Numbered from the stretch's first letter, positions 21,138-32,149 are shown. The stretch is DNA of 64,000 nucleotides from Eledone cirrhosa (GCA_964016885.1 OZ024740.1:298727525-298791524), one strand, 5' to 3'. Numbers and translations: made by a program. Notes: a model not told the origin generated them from the letters alone.

Positions 21138-21545
21138 GACCTTTGGCGGTACTCAGTAATAGAGAAGACCCGCCTTACCTAAATACAAAGTAAAACCTAC
21201 TACAGTCAGTAGGCATCTCTAACAAAATATACCCCCACCCCATCCACACCGCCCCTTTCAATGTAAAGTTATTTTGGTGCCACACCATCCAGGCCGAAAC
21301 AAATGAGATCGTGTAGGTGTCACGACAAAAAAACACAGTCCACGCTGTAATGTGGCCGTGTAGGCAACACGGTAAAAACCTCCCAGCCCCACACTGTAAA
21401 TGTGGTTGGTGTTAGGAAGGGCATCCAACTGTAGAAAACCTGCCAGACAGTCCTATGCGAGCAAGACAATCACTCTTGCCTCAAGTGGGAAAACTCCCAT
21501 CCAAACCCATGCAAGCGTGGAACACGGACGTTAAACGATGGCGAC
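21138..21545 (+). repeat. LINE-Z copy 2 C-terminus after the stop, and 3' UTR
   Basis: 21138-21180 matches the coding end of copy 4 and 21181-21540 matches its 3' UTR, with a single copy of the 113-bp unit. It ends 'gcaagcgtggaacacggacg' then 'ttaaacgatgg'. Confidence 0.9.
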
Positions 21546-21614
21546 GACGACGGCGGCGGAGGCGACGACGACGACGACGAGGAGGAGGAGGAGTCCGACA
21601 ACAACGACGACGAT

Positions 21615-21617
<3 letters not shown>
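21538..21617 (+). repeat. Hypervariable GC-rich (CGA/CGG/GAG)n tail
   Basis: Where other copies have GATGATGAT, this one has CGACGACGG, GGCGGAGG, GACGACGACG, GAGGAGGAGG and ACAACGACGACGATGAT, so the GAT tail has changed into a GC-rich trinucleotide array of about 75 bp. Confidence 0.85.
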
Positions 21618-21649
<32 letters not shown>

Positions 21650-21660
21650 TGTGTGTTCCA
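21618..21660. repeat. (GT)n microsatellite
   Basis: GT repeat of about 40 bases following the LINE tail. Confidence 0.95.
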
Positions 21661-21800
21661 AAGAGGTTGTTTTGGTAAAAACAAGAGCAATTTAACATCT
21701 CAGGGTATGTCATTCATGTATCATTATATTTTGTCTGATGAGGACGTACTGTTGTACCTCTGAAATATGTATAATAAAATTTAATTGATCAAAAGAACAT
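21650..21800 (+). mobile_element. Hammerhead-like element end (tentative)
   Basis: After the 'ttccaaagaggttgttttgg' block (also at 17613-17660, antisense) comes CTGATGA at 21735, a possible stem GAGG-ac-GTAC / TGTT loop / GTACCTC, and TGAAAT with GAAA at 21762-21765, then 'atgtataataaaattta'. This fits the hammerhead core CUGAUGA-stem II-GAAA. Stem I and III partners are not clear by eye. Confidence 0.4.
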
Positions 21801-21851
21801 CTATTTTATTAATATTTGTATTTTAATATTAATAACTCTGGAAAATTATTT

Positions 21852-21881
21852 TCTTGTTTAACTCTTTAATATATATATATT

Positions 21882-21912
<31 letters not shown>

Positions 21913-21985
21913 ATATAAATATATATATATATTTATATATATATATATATAAATATATATATATATATTAAAGAGTTAAACAAGA
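21852..21985. repeat. 134-bp palindrome with TA core
   Basis: Left end 'tcttgtttaactctttaata' and right end 'tattaaagagttaaacaaga' are perfect inverted repeats (at least 20 bp), with an almost wholly palindromic (TA)n/TTTATA core between. TTAACTCTTTAA at the ends resembles the TTAACCCTTT ends of M1/M2. Confidence 0.85.
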
Positions 21986-22214
21986 TTCAATGAGTACATC
22001 AAAGAATGAGTTTTACAGTAGATTGGAAGCACTCTACAGAAAAGAAAATATATTATATATATATATATATATAATATATGAGGTTATAGTGTAGTACTTC
22101 ACTGTTTTCTTTATAAAGATGAGATAAGCTCAATGCACTATACCGTCCTCTGCCCTTCTGGAGTAAAAACTGGATGATTAAGATATCTTGTTATTAGGTA
22201 GCAGAGTATTTAAA

Positions 22215-22297
22215 ATTCAAAATTGTAAGAAAGTGAAGGATAAAGATGTATGAATAAATAATAATTTCTTATCCATGATTTTCTTACAATTTTGAAT
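22215..22297. repeat. Inverted repeat with 18-bp perfect arms
   Basis: 'attcaaaattgtaagaaa' at 22215-22232 is the exact reverse complement of 22280-22297; 47-base spacer. Confidence 0.9.
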
Positions 22298-22299
22298 AT

Positions 22300-25200
22300 A
22301 CATATATAAATATGCATCTCACTCAAATGAAAATAGCAGAGACAGCAAGAAACAACATATATGCAAGCCAGCAATGCTATTTTACCCCTGGTACCTGTCC
22401 GAAAACTGCCTTACATTCTCTATCTATATGAAATAACATACCAGTTACTACTTACAAATGTTTAATATAACTATAATCATAACTGTATTACGAAGTACTC
22501 CACATGCTGAAACAAAACAAATTAACTCACAACTAAATAATTAGTACCAGTGTATATCATAACTGTCATATAAAGCATGCATATGCATTTCCTTGGGAAA
22601 AAACAGGGGTTCCGTACAGACATGGAAAGGACAGCCTAACCAGGAGTGCAGTAACTCCAAATATAGCAAGCTGAATGAGGTAGTCTAAAATGGGCAATCT
22701 GTCTTAGAGGTAGTCTCTCTGATTAAACAAAAGGCTCTGTAAGTCACAGTGAAGACAACCTGTAGAGGAGAGTAGTCACTCATAATAAATAGATTGCATG
22801 GAGTAGATGTGGGTCCCACAAGCTGTGGTGAAAGGTAACCTGTCTAGGAGAGCAGACACGATGAATAAAAAACTGATACAGGGTGGAGAGGACCTTTGAA
22901 TCCTGACAGAGAAATACTGTAGTGATGCTGGCATGAAGAATGAACCCATTCCATACTGTAAAGTGATTGGTGATAGAAAGGGCATCCAGCCAAAATGACC
23001 CTGCCAAAAATATATAAAGGTGAAAGTGTGGTCCTAAAAATTTTCTGTTTGCCATTTTTTGTAGGACTGTTTTCAGCATTGTGCTATCAATTGCATATTG
23101 TTTTTATTTTTTTTTCAACATGTTTGCATTAACCCAATTCTAAGTCTACCAAGACAGCTTGCTTGTTGAACTCATTTTTTTCTTTCTTATTTAGACTTCA
23201 GATCTGAAGTTCAAACCTTGAGAATCCTGGGACAAAATAATTGCTTTTCTGATAGACAAAACTGACAGCAAAGCTTTGACTGAAAATTTCATAGTAAAAT
23301 GCACATGCTAGATCTGAGAATGACAAAATAATCTTAAATATATACAGGCTTTCGTTCTCAAAAATCCAAATATATTTCACAAGTTTTTTTCCAGGGTTGA
23401 TAACCTTTATCAAATCTAGTGCTGATAAATCTGTGTCTTAAAATTATGTTCAATCAATATATTGTAAGATTTGTCTAGAGTTGTTACTCAGATATAACTT
23501 AGTGGAGAATACTAAAATGTATGTGTCATCTATGTGTGTTTGTCAATGAATATACTTGTTTGTGTGTCAGTATATTTTGTGTGCACATGGGAATGTGTGT
23601 CTGTGTATGCATGTGTAAGTATTAGTATGTTAGAACTGATTATTTTTAAATTTTTAAATATTGTCTGCCATTTTTTACACTGGCAAATTTTCCAAGCACT
23701 TTTCTATGTAAATGTAAATTTGTTTTCTGTTTAAACCTAAGATCAAACAAGAAGTTGAAAAGTTAAAAATAAATTCAGAAATCACCAAAACAGAAAAAAA
23801 GGGGAAAGAACAAAAGTGACAAATCAAATATACAAATAAACATCATTAATTCAAATTACCAGTTATTTTTCTTTTCTTAATTTCTATAAACTAATTTGTT
23901 AAATTTTTTAAAAGTGAGAGAATAAAAAAAATTATATTTTGCTGTTATTTATCTAATTCTGTGGAAAATATGTTAAACTATTTCAAATAAAATCAAATAA
24001 ATATAATAATACTGAAATATGTAAATAAACAATAATAAAATATACCCTAGAAAATAGTATTTGAATTTCTTTTTTCTTTTTGTGTGATGTTTGTGGTTCT
24101 TGGATCTTTTAATTTCACAATGAACCATATACATTATAGAAAATATAAAAGGGGTGATAAAGATGTAGAACCATTGCCCACAGTAACATAATGAATTGAA
24201 TCAGTTTGTTAACCTTTTGACATTGATCTTAGATAGTGGTTGTCAAAAATAGGTGGTGTAACAGTTAATGTTTTGCCTTATTAGCTGCATACATGAAGAG
24301 AAATAAGCTTTAAGCAGAAATTGAAACCAGAAAGGTTAGGGGGCTTGTTTTACTGTTGAGTTTATCTATAGTTCTTGTTACCAGACATATCATATATGGA
24401 AACAGATGTTTTCATCTGCTGTTTCAATTGTTGTTCAGACCAGGTCATTTATAACAGACCTATAATCAAAGGCAGTTCAGTCATGACTGTCCTGTTCTTT
24501 TATATGACATTGTGTATCTAAGATATCAACTTTTGTTATTCCTTTCATTAAGACAGTAGGGAATGGTTTGAATGAGATTTGATTTTTATTTTGAGCAGGT
24601 TCAATGCTTACAGAGGGCATTAATTCTTCTATAGTAGGATTTCATTTTGGTATTTTAAACTACCCAAAAGTTCACACAAGTCTGTTTTCTATTTGAATCA
24701 ACTTTTGGAATTTCTATGTAGGTATTTAAGCTACCCACTCTACCTGCCGAATAATCTATCTACAAATTCCCTGTTTCTTTAGAATGACATCCATATGCTT
24801 TTTCCTATTTTAAGAGAATTAGATTTACAATAAAGACTGGATGATTACCAATCAAATGCTTTGTTAGACATAAATCTCCTCAAGTAAAGCTTATTGGTGA
24901 TCTTCAGCAACACTTAGTTTCACAAATCAATAAGGGAGCCCCTATGTGGTTCTACTTCCTAAAAGGAGCAGTCAAATTTCGCTCAAATAATACTCTGCCA
25001 TCATATAAAAAGAACACATTGTATAATATGATCCTGGATACATTTTGTCTGGGTTGGGGTCAGATTGTCTTTTGAGAATAGATTTCCTTGCACAAGGAAA
25101 TCTATTCTCAATTAGTTTCGAATTATTTTTTTAGTTGATTTGTTGCCAAATAATCTAATGTAAGTGAAAATGTCTCATAAGCTCCCAGGAACTTTTATAG

Positions 25201-25597
25201 GCTACTGCTTAGCTCCATTTCTTTTGTGTGAAGCAAATGAGATCAAATCTTTCCTTGGATAATATGCCTGTCTATCTCGGGCAACATCCCCAAAATATCT
25301 GGCATCTCTTTTCAACAACTAGGTGAAGTTAGGTATGAAAATGTAATGTCCCCAAACATACTGGAATGTAAAATATACACTGAAATATGATAGGATTAAT
25401 TTTTGTTGTGTTGTCAAAATCAGAGTATGAATGTGTTGGTAAGATATGAACTCATAATTTCTTCTGACATACTACTGTCTTAGCTATTTTGACATTGTGA
25501 CTTTTAGCCCCAGTTGGATGTTGCTGCTTTAAAACAACACATCTTCATAGTTCTCATGGTTAACACATATCTATTTTATTCTGTTCTCTCATTACAG
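22300..25597. other. Long intron stretch, mostly unassigned
   Basis: 22890-23010 is a remnant of the LINE-Z/SINE tail group (accatactgtaaagtgattgg, 'gaaagggcatccagcc'). 25072-25111 is a perfect palindrome (listed separately). The rest is AT-rich, without an ORF or exon that I can support. 25563-25597 ends in the acceptor 'ctctcattacag'. Confidence 0.5.
25072..25111. repeat. Perfect palindrome, 19-bp arms, 2-bp spacer
   Basis: TTGAGAATAGATTTCCTTG, then CA, then its exact reverse complement. It would form a very stable hairpin; not a transposon end I recognise. Confidence 0.9.
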
Positions 25598-25634
25598 AGA
25601 TATTAAAAATAGGAACTTCATGCTGCATTATGAG
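25598..25634 (+). CDS. PNPT1: PNPT1 internal exon (DIKNRNFMLHYE)
   Basis: A 37-base exon between acceptor 'tctcattacag' and donor 'gtaagt'. Its first base completes the codon split from 9008-9009 (Ile), then it reads DIKNRNFMLHYE and ends in phase 0. The N-F-M-L-H-Y-E block followed by F-P-P-Y in the next exon is a hallmark of animal PNPT1. This small exon is only recognisable from its neighbours; alone it would be missed. Confidence 0.9.
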
Positions 25635-25889
25635 GTAAGTTAATATTTTGCTTTATCTTTACAACCCTGTATATATTTTGGTGATGATGGTATGGATTCA
25701 TGTGTGTAATTACTTACTAACACAAAGCACCATCTATTAGTAGACTGGAATTTTCATGATTCAGGCTGGAGATTGAATTTGAAAAATATCTATTAGATTG
25801 TGTTCTTTTTTATCCTGAAAACCCTAAGTTATCAAATTTATTGTTTAAAACTTAGTGATATAATCAAGTAGATTTGTTAGCATTTCTCA

Positions 25890-26525
25890 ATTGTATTCAT
25901 TCGGACATTACCAAAGATTCATGACTCTAGGTAAGGGTTGGTATGAATATGATCATCGCTGCTGGGTAGTTGACCTGCACAACAGTGCATCATTTTTGTT
26001 TTCTGCTCCAAACAACAATGTTGGGCCTTTTATCTTTGTATTTGTATTTGATGTTGTAACTCCTTTTCAGCATATCGACCAAGGTATTTCTCCGATGGTA
26101 TTTATTAAAACGTTAACCTTCTAAATTTTTCTTCCATATCTGGAATTGTGCATCAATGTCTTCCATGGATTCAGCTATAAAGACTGTCATCAGAATGCTG
26201 TAATTTCCATAGCTAATCTTAAACCCTTTTGTTATGACCTGAAAAACAATGATAAACAGAAGTGAACCAAGGAATGAAGCCTAGTGGACGTTTACCTGCA
26301 CTTCTGATTTGTCACTGTACACCTTGCTTGTCACACCTCTATACATGGTAAGCTTGCAGCAGATTATGGAGCAGGGAACCCTCTGAAAGATCTCCAGAAC
26401 CACAGAAGCTACATACTACACAGATCTAAGTACTTTTGCAGTTGTCTTACAAGATAAAAAAGGTATCAGTGGTACCCATACCTGACAAAAAGCCAAATTG
26501 AATCCCATCTAGCTTTCAGTAATTT
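25890..26525 (-). pseudogene. Old LINE-Z-type RT, antisense, split by a younger insertion
   Basis: Minus strand, with frame changes: QFGFLSGMGTTDTFF near 26500, GSFLGSLLFIIVFQ near 26270, then L-M-T-V-F-I-A-E-S-M-E-D (the YADD position, now degraded) and DAQFQIWKKNLE near 26130, ending in an S-H-E-S-L-V-M-like block near 25900. Stops and shifts throughout. The plus-strand reading frame at 25891-26124 is a shadow of this. Confidence 0.7.
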
Positions 26526-26528
26526 TGA

Positions 26529-26885
26529 GGCATCTCTATCAAAACACACCCCCGTCCCACCACCTCCACACCGCCCCTTTCAATGTAAAGTTATGTTGGT
26601 CCCACAACATCCAGGCCGAAACAAATGAGATCGTGTAGGTGTCACGACAAAAAAACACACAGTCCACGCTGTAAATGTGGCCGTGTAGGCAACACGGTAA
26701 AAACCTCCTAGCCCCACACTGTATATGTGGTTGGTGTTAGGAAGGGCATCCAGCTGTAGAAAACCCGCCAGACAGTCCTATGCGAGCAAGACAACCACTC
26801 TTGCCTCAAGTGGGAAAACCCCCATCCAAACCCATGCAAGCGTGGAACACGGACGCTAAACCTGATGATGATGATGATGATGATG
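26529..26885 (+). repeat. LINE-Z copy 5: 3' UTR only, inserted into the older LINE
   Basis: Starts at 'ggcatctctatcaaaacaca', as in copy 4 (18705), has one 113-bp unit, and ends with eight GAT units. Over 95% identical by eye to copy 4, so a recent, strongly 5'-truncated insertion. Confidence 0.9.
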
Positions 26886-26904
26886 GTTCATCATCTTGAT
26901 GTTT

Positions 26905-26955
26905 CTGAAGTTACTTCTTTCTGAAGTTACCTCTTTCTGAAGTTACCTCTTTATC
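26905..26955. repeat. Three tandem copies of a 17-bp unit
   Basis: 'ctgaagttac(c/t)tctttct' occurs three times in a row just after the LINE tail. Confidence 0.85.
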
Positions 26956-27199
26956 CTTTGCTCTTATAACAGTTTGTAATTATACTGCTGTGTCAGTTAT
27001 TGGTTATGACACCATCCTGTACTACTTGATTGGTTATGCACCTGATTAGGTTGCAGGATGTTTTGTCATTTCTGTTGTGAGGTTTAGTTTTTTATATATA
27101 TATGCAACTATATCACTTTCCTTCTAATCACTCTCTAAGTTACATTTGCTCTGAAAGAATGAAGACTGTGTGGAGTGGAGAGTTTCTTTAGTCTTGCAA

Positions 27200-27440
27200 T
27201 GGATCAGACATCTCTAGTGCAAGTGCCATGATGAAATGCACCCAGTACATTCTTTAAAGTGTTTTGTGTTAGGAAGGGAATCTTTGCTGAAACTTTGCCA
27301 AAAATTAGAGTGTATTAACGAGATTTTCTCTGATTCATTTAGGAGGACATTAACCGCAAATAATAAGTGACTTGGATCAAAACAACCCATGCTAGCATGG
27401 AAAGCAAAAGCAAAATGATAATAATGCTAATGATATATAT
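27200..27440 (+). repeat. Old LINE-Z-type 3' UTR remnant
   Basis: Holds 'gcacccagtacattctttaa', 'ttaggaagggaatctttgc', 'cccatgctagcatgg' and a weak 'aatgataataatgctaatga' tail. Confidence 0.65.
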
Positions 27441-27900
27441 ATATATAAATATATGCTATTTTATGTTGAGTGTTCCATGTAAACATATATGGGATACATG
27501 TAATAAGTTTATAGATTTCAAGTAATATACACATACACACACACATACTTATATACACAACCATCTATATACATATAAATATATTATACTTCACTTTATA
27601 TATTTGGCTTGTATTCAACTTTAAATGCGATACTTCACAGAAATCCTAGCAATGTCACCTTCCCTTTAAATTGAATTTTATAACCTCCACCATCATCATT
27701 CCTCATCTTTCCCATCACTACCACCAACATCTTCACCACCACTATCTCATTATTAGTCATCATCATGACCGTTGTCTATAGTTCTAAGCTAGCTTAGTTT
27801 GATAAACTCTGTACTAAAACACATCTTTATTGATCTCTTCACTATCTTCTAGTTTATGTTATCTCCCATTATAAAGTCTAATTTCTTTTTCTGAACCACA
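27441..27900. other. Unassigned, microsatellite-bearing
   Basis: TA and ACAC stretches at 27436-27600 and a CCACCATCATC-rich stretch at 27685-27770; no gene seen. Confidence 0.5.
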
Positions 27901-27904
27901 AGGA

Positions 27905-28400
27905 TTTACTGGACAGAAGGTGGAATCGAACTCAGAATTACAAGCTATCTTCAATTCAGTATCGTGCCAACCCTAACCTATGGTCATGAATCTTGTGTAA
28001 TGACTAACAAATTACGATTGCGAATACAAGCGGTGGAAATGGGGTTCCTCCAAAGGGTCTTTGGAGTAATGTTCCTTAATAATTGTTGTAGCTCGGAGCT
28101 CAGAGAGTTGCTCCAGGTAGAGACATTACTTCTCTGAATTGAGAGATCCCCACTCTGATACTATTGGCATCTGGTTAGAATGTTAGAGAATTATTGGACA
28201 GATTTTACGGGCAAAACCAACTGGTAGGAGACCCAGGGGTAGACCCCGAGCAAGAGGGTTGAATGACATCCATGTGTTTGGCCAATCTCGCTTGTGAATC
28301 TAACCGAATCAGTTGTAGATGATTGCTTCTGACAGGACCTGATGGAAAGATTTTTAGAGTCTCTGCCTCCATGACCCTCTTAGGAATAAGTGAGTGAAGA
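27905..28400 (+). pseudogene. LINE-H C-terminal fragment
   Basis: Reads SIVPTLTYGHESCVM, then RLRIQAVEMGFLQRVFGV, SELRELLQVETLLL, IERSP, a decayed LVRM, and ends with an E-S-L-P-P/P-S block. The T-Y-G-H-E-S-W-V-M to L-P-P-R-P order is the known C-terminus of this APE-type LINE family. Several stops and frame changes. Same terminal block as the antisense copies at 13030 and 42905. Confidence 0.85.
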
Positions 28401-28781
28401 AAAAGATTACAAGCATTATTGTGAATTCACAGTGCTTCTCCTTTTTGCTGCAGCGATTTTTTTATCTTATTGGAAGTACTTATTTGAAGCCAGGTGCATT
28501 TGGCTTATGAAATTTTATTGTCTGGTGATGGCCACAACCAGTCCTTGGTGATGGTGTACAAATTACTAATCCTTTGGCTGGTTGTCTAATATGCAGTGAA
28601 CTTCCCCTACTTATGCTTTTTACTTTTATAATATCTGATATGATCTCCCTCATCCAAAGTCTTTCTTGGTCTGTTCATGACATATGTCACCTCAGTAAAT
28701 TCTAATGTACAATTATGAACAGCCTGAATTTAGAACCTATTGTTTTATTACCACAAAATATAATCATGTTTATCATTTAAT
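28401..28781. other. Unassigned sequence
   Basis: No feature supported. Confidence 0.5.
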
Positions 28782-28950
28782 ATATACATGGGTGAAGGTG
28801 GTGAGAGCTGATCTTAAATTACTGAAGATCGCAGAGGAAATGATGAAGAAACGCTGCAAGTGGGAAGATGCTGTGCTGAAAGATACCCATACAACACATG
28901 CAAGCATGGAAAAGTGGACATAAAATGATGTTAATGATGATGATCATTAT
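28782..28950 (+). pseudogene. LINE-Z (copy-3 subfamily) C-terminus plus tail
   Basis: Reads TWVKVVRADLKLLKIAEEMM, CKWEDAVLKDTHTTHASMEK and then the tail 'aatgatgatgatcat', matching 16105-16250. It abuts an antisense copy of the same region tail to tail. Confidence 0.8.
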
Positions 28951-29755
28951 CATGATCGTTTTTATGTCTGTTTTTCCATGCTTGCATGGGTTGGATGGGT
29001 CCTTTTCAACACAGCATCTTCCCACTCGCTGCGTTTCTTCATCATTTCCTCTGTGAATCTCAATGATTTGAGGTCTGCTCTTACCACCTCTACCCAGGTT
29101 TTTCTCAGTTACCTCTACTGTGGCTTCCATCCACAGGCATTTCCTGGCACTTCGTAACTGATTGATCAGTATTCATGTGTATCACGTCTATACCAATGCA
29201 GCCTTTTCTCCTGCACATGACCTCGGATTCCTCTTAAACCCAGCTTCTCCCTCAGTTCATCCAATCTATGCTTTTTTTCTCACATTTACATTGCACATCC
29301 AATGGAGCATGGCTGCTTCATTCCACTTCAGTCTACATGTCTTCTGCAGCCACTACCCATGTTTCACTATCATGCAGCATCACACTTCACACACAGGCAT
29401 CATACAGTTATCCTTTTGGAGAAACCTTTTTTTGTCAACAGTGGGAGTAGCTCTCTAAACTTCTTCCTTCTATCCTATCCTTGTTCTAGCTATTATGTTC
29501 TCAGAGCACCTGCCTCCACTGTTGATAGTAGAAGCTGTCAACCACTTCTATGGACTCTTCCTGTAACTTGAAGATGTTTATAGCATTGCTGCTCTTCTCT
29601 TTGATTACTCCTGTGCATCTTATCCATACAAAGTCTTCTTTTCCTGTTAGTCTGCGTGTTATCCCATTATGTCTCTTGTGTACCCAACATTTTCATTATG
29701 TAGACTGTATGGAGTTTATGCCTACTCCTTTTCTATATATTGAGTAGAGCCACTT
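28951..29755 (-). pseudogene. LINE-Z (copy-3 subfamily) antisense copy, tail to tail with the previous one
   Basis: Minus strand, from the tail outward: T-H-A-S/K-R-E-like end, RVGRCCVEKDP, the RVVRADL-equivalent near 29080, M-C-I-G-M near 29180, H-M-R-G region, then SETWAA-like near 29350, GELLPLLTKKGF-like near 29440, and the zinc-motif region (W-V-H-K-R-H) near 29690. Decayed by many frame changes. With 28782-28950 it makes inverted arms of about 170 bp with almost no loop. Confidence 0.75.
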
Positions 29756-30260
29756 CCCTAATAATGATATTTCCTTTGTGTCAAAATTATTTGTAAATTT
29801 ATATATAGAATTGTAAGGATGGTGGGTAAAAACAAATGAAATTATCAGTCATATTCGAACACTGAATCTCTAATAATTTCTCAGTTGATCTTCATTTAGC
29901 TTGCGTTACTTTTATGTTGACCTTCTTCAATTAGGTTAATGACATTATCATGAAGGTCACTCAGTGTTTCATTGGATTATTGGTTATTTTCCTATAATTT
30001 TTTTTCTATCATATTGCAGGATCATCTTTTATTTATAGACCTGTCTCCTCTTTTTAATAATGTTTCCATTTAAGACAAATGAAGATTTTTTTGTTGCTAG
30101 TAGTATTATTCTAGTGACGTGCAGAAATAGTAATGTGTTGTACTAAATGTTTATTTGCTATATCTATGTATGTAGTGAGTTTAAATCCTACTGGTATCAC
30201 TTTTACCTTTCTTTCCTTCAGTGTTATTAAAATAAATGTCAGTTCTGTTCTGAGATTGAT
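29756..30260. other. Unassigned AT-rich intron sequence
   Basis: No feature supported. Confidence 0.5.
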
Positions 30261-30490
30261 TTAACCCTTTAGTTACCAATCCAGTCAAAACCAGCTCTGG
30301 TTCTATAGTATAAAACCACCTATTTTAAAGGTTTTCAACTTAAATTAAAATTTTCCAACATAATTTTAAATAAGAACTTCACATTAAGTTACTATCTTAG
30401 TAATGAAATAATTAATAATTTTAGTAAATCTCTCGTACTGTATTTTATTCCAAATCTCAAATACATTGTTTTCAATCAATCTTCCTGGAA
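30261..30490 (-). mobile_element. M2 DNA-transposon copy, one end preserved
   Basis: TTAA-CCCTTTAGTTACC at 30261, then 'aaaaccagctctggttctat' and 'cctattttaaaggttttcaa', the complement of the right part of the copies at 34617 and 39315. The far end is degraded near 'cattgttttcaatcaa'. Confidence 0.7.
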
Positions 30491-32149
30491 ACTGCAACTA
30501 TCTAATATTTTCTTCTTCTTCACTTTTGTCTAGGAGAGCTGGCATATGTTATCGGCATTGTCAAAACTCTTTCTCTGACTAGTTAGAATTAAAAAAAAAA
30601 AAAAAGAAGAATGATCAGTTCAATGGTCTCCAATAAAGATGACATATTTATTCCAATCTCTTGTAATAGCTTTTCCATATCACTTTCTTTTGGACATCTG
30701 TGATGCCATTTAGCACAACAAAGGGTGCGTTAAATGCACCAGTGTCATTTAGCACATCCTTTCCCCTCATCAATGTCCTAGTTATCATGGACACACTGCT
30801 TAACAATGAGAAACACCTTGTAACTGATCCTCATGTCATAGGACATTGGCAAACATCCTGCTTTCAGCCACTTTATGCCCTATGTATATCTATGTATATC
30901 TGTTGTCTAATTTCTCATTTAGCTACTTGATATTTATCTTTATGGGTGCAAATTAATGACTACCCATCTTTCATTCATAGTGTATCTAAGATTGTGTTCT
31001 CAATATGTTCTTTATTATTACATCATAAGGTACTTTTTCAGTGAAATTTGATTGATATTTTCTGATCATGTGATTATGTGGAGAACAATGACAGTTGGCT
31101 TGTTGTAGCAATTGTTTTAAATAGCTCAAGGCCTTTTCTGCTTATATGCTCTCAATTAAGGTGCCAGAGTGGTATTAATGTGCATTTATACTGACTGAGT
31201 TGAGCAACAGTGTGGTAATAATGTACTTGGCCTAGGTTTTATATGGAAAATGGTTGATGTAATAATTCAACTTGGTCTTGGCAATCAGTATGTAACCTCA
31301 CATTAGCCTCTTGGGCATTGTGTGTTGGGCATTCATTAAAACAAAGTGAATTATGTAATTATTGTGGTGGGGGTTTATTTCGGGGTATATGATGTGGTGA
31401 GAAGTGGGTTGGGTGGGAAATTTATTCATTGTTCCACTGCATTTGGTTTGTTATAACAGTTTTAAAGAGAACAACATTCACTGAAGAATATTTCCCTTTT
31501 TTTTTGGGGGGGGGGTTTAGATCTGGAGGAAGTTGGTGGTTTAATCAGCCATTAACTAGGCCATGTTGACATCATGCCTGTATGTTTAGCTATCATCAAT
31601 TGATGACTAATTAATTAACATAACGACCAAGAGACTTAAATTAATGCTTGCTGAGATGCTTGCATTTGCATGTACAACTGAATGTTTGATGTATTTTTAT
31701 TCACATTTTCACATTCATTTTGTTTTTCATTTTGTTTTAATTGAGGCAATTTCATCAGCATTTCCATGCACTTCATTTAATTTGCAAAGACACATGACTG
31801 TTTTTGTATTTTTAACTGTAGTCAAACAAGGTGTGGATTGTAACTTTATTAAGTCTTTGGTGGATGGTAGCATATGATATTTAAAGGGGAAACTCTACTG
31901 CTAACTAAATAGCGATAAAGATTATGTTCATGATATTATCTTTAATAATTGCTATAAAAGTGAGAGAATGTAGCAGTAGTAATGCTAATAATAATAATAA
32001 TAATGATTATTATTATTATTGTTATAACAATGCTGATGATGATAATGGTAATATATTAATCATGTTATTGACCAGAATAATAATGGTTTCTTAATCAAAC
32101 ATGAAGCCTTTGGCAAGAAACACAGCATAGGGTAATAGTAGTATTAATA
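30491..32149. other. Long unassigned intron stretch
   Basis: AT-rich; A-run at 30591-30606, T-run then G-run at about 31497-31517, (AAT)n and (ATT)n at 31985-32020. No exon or repeat end supported. Confidence 0.5.

Noticed and set aside
25891..26124. 77-codon plus-strand frame
   Set aside because: Antisense shadow of a degenerate LINE reverse transcriptase.
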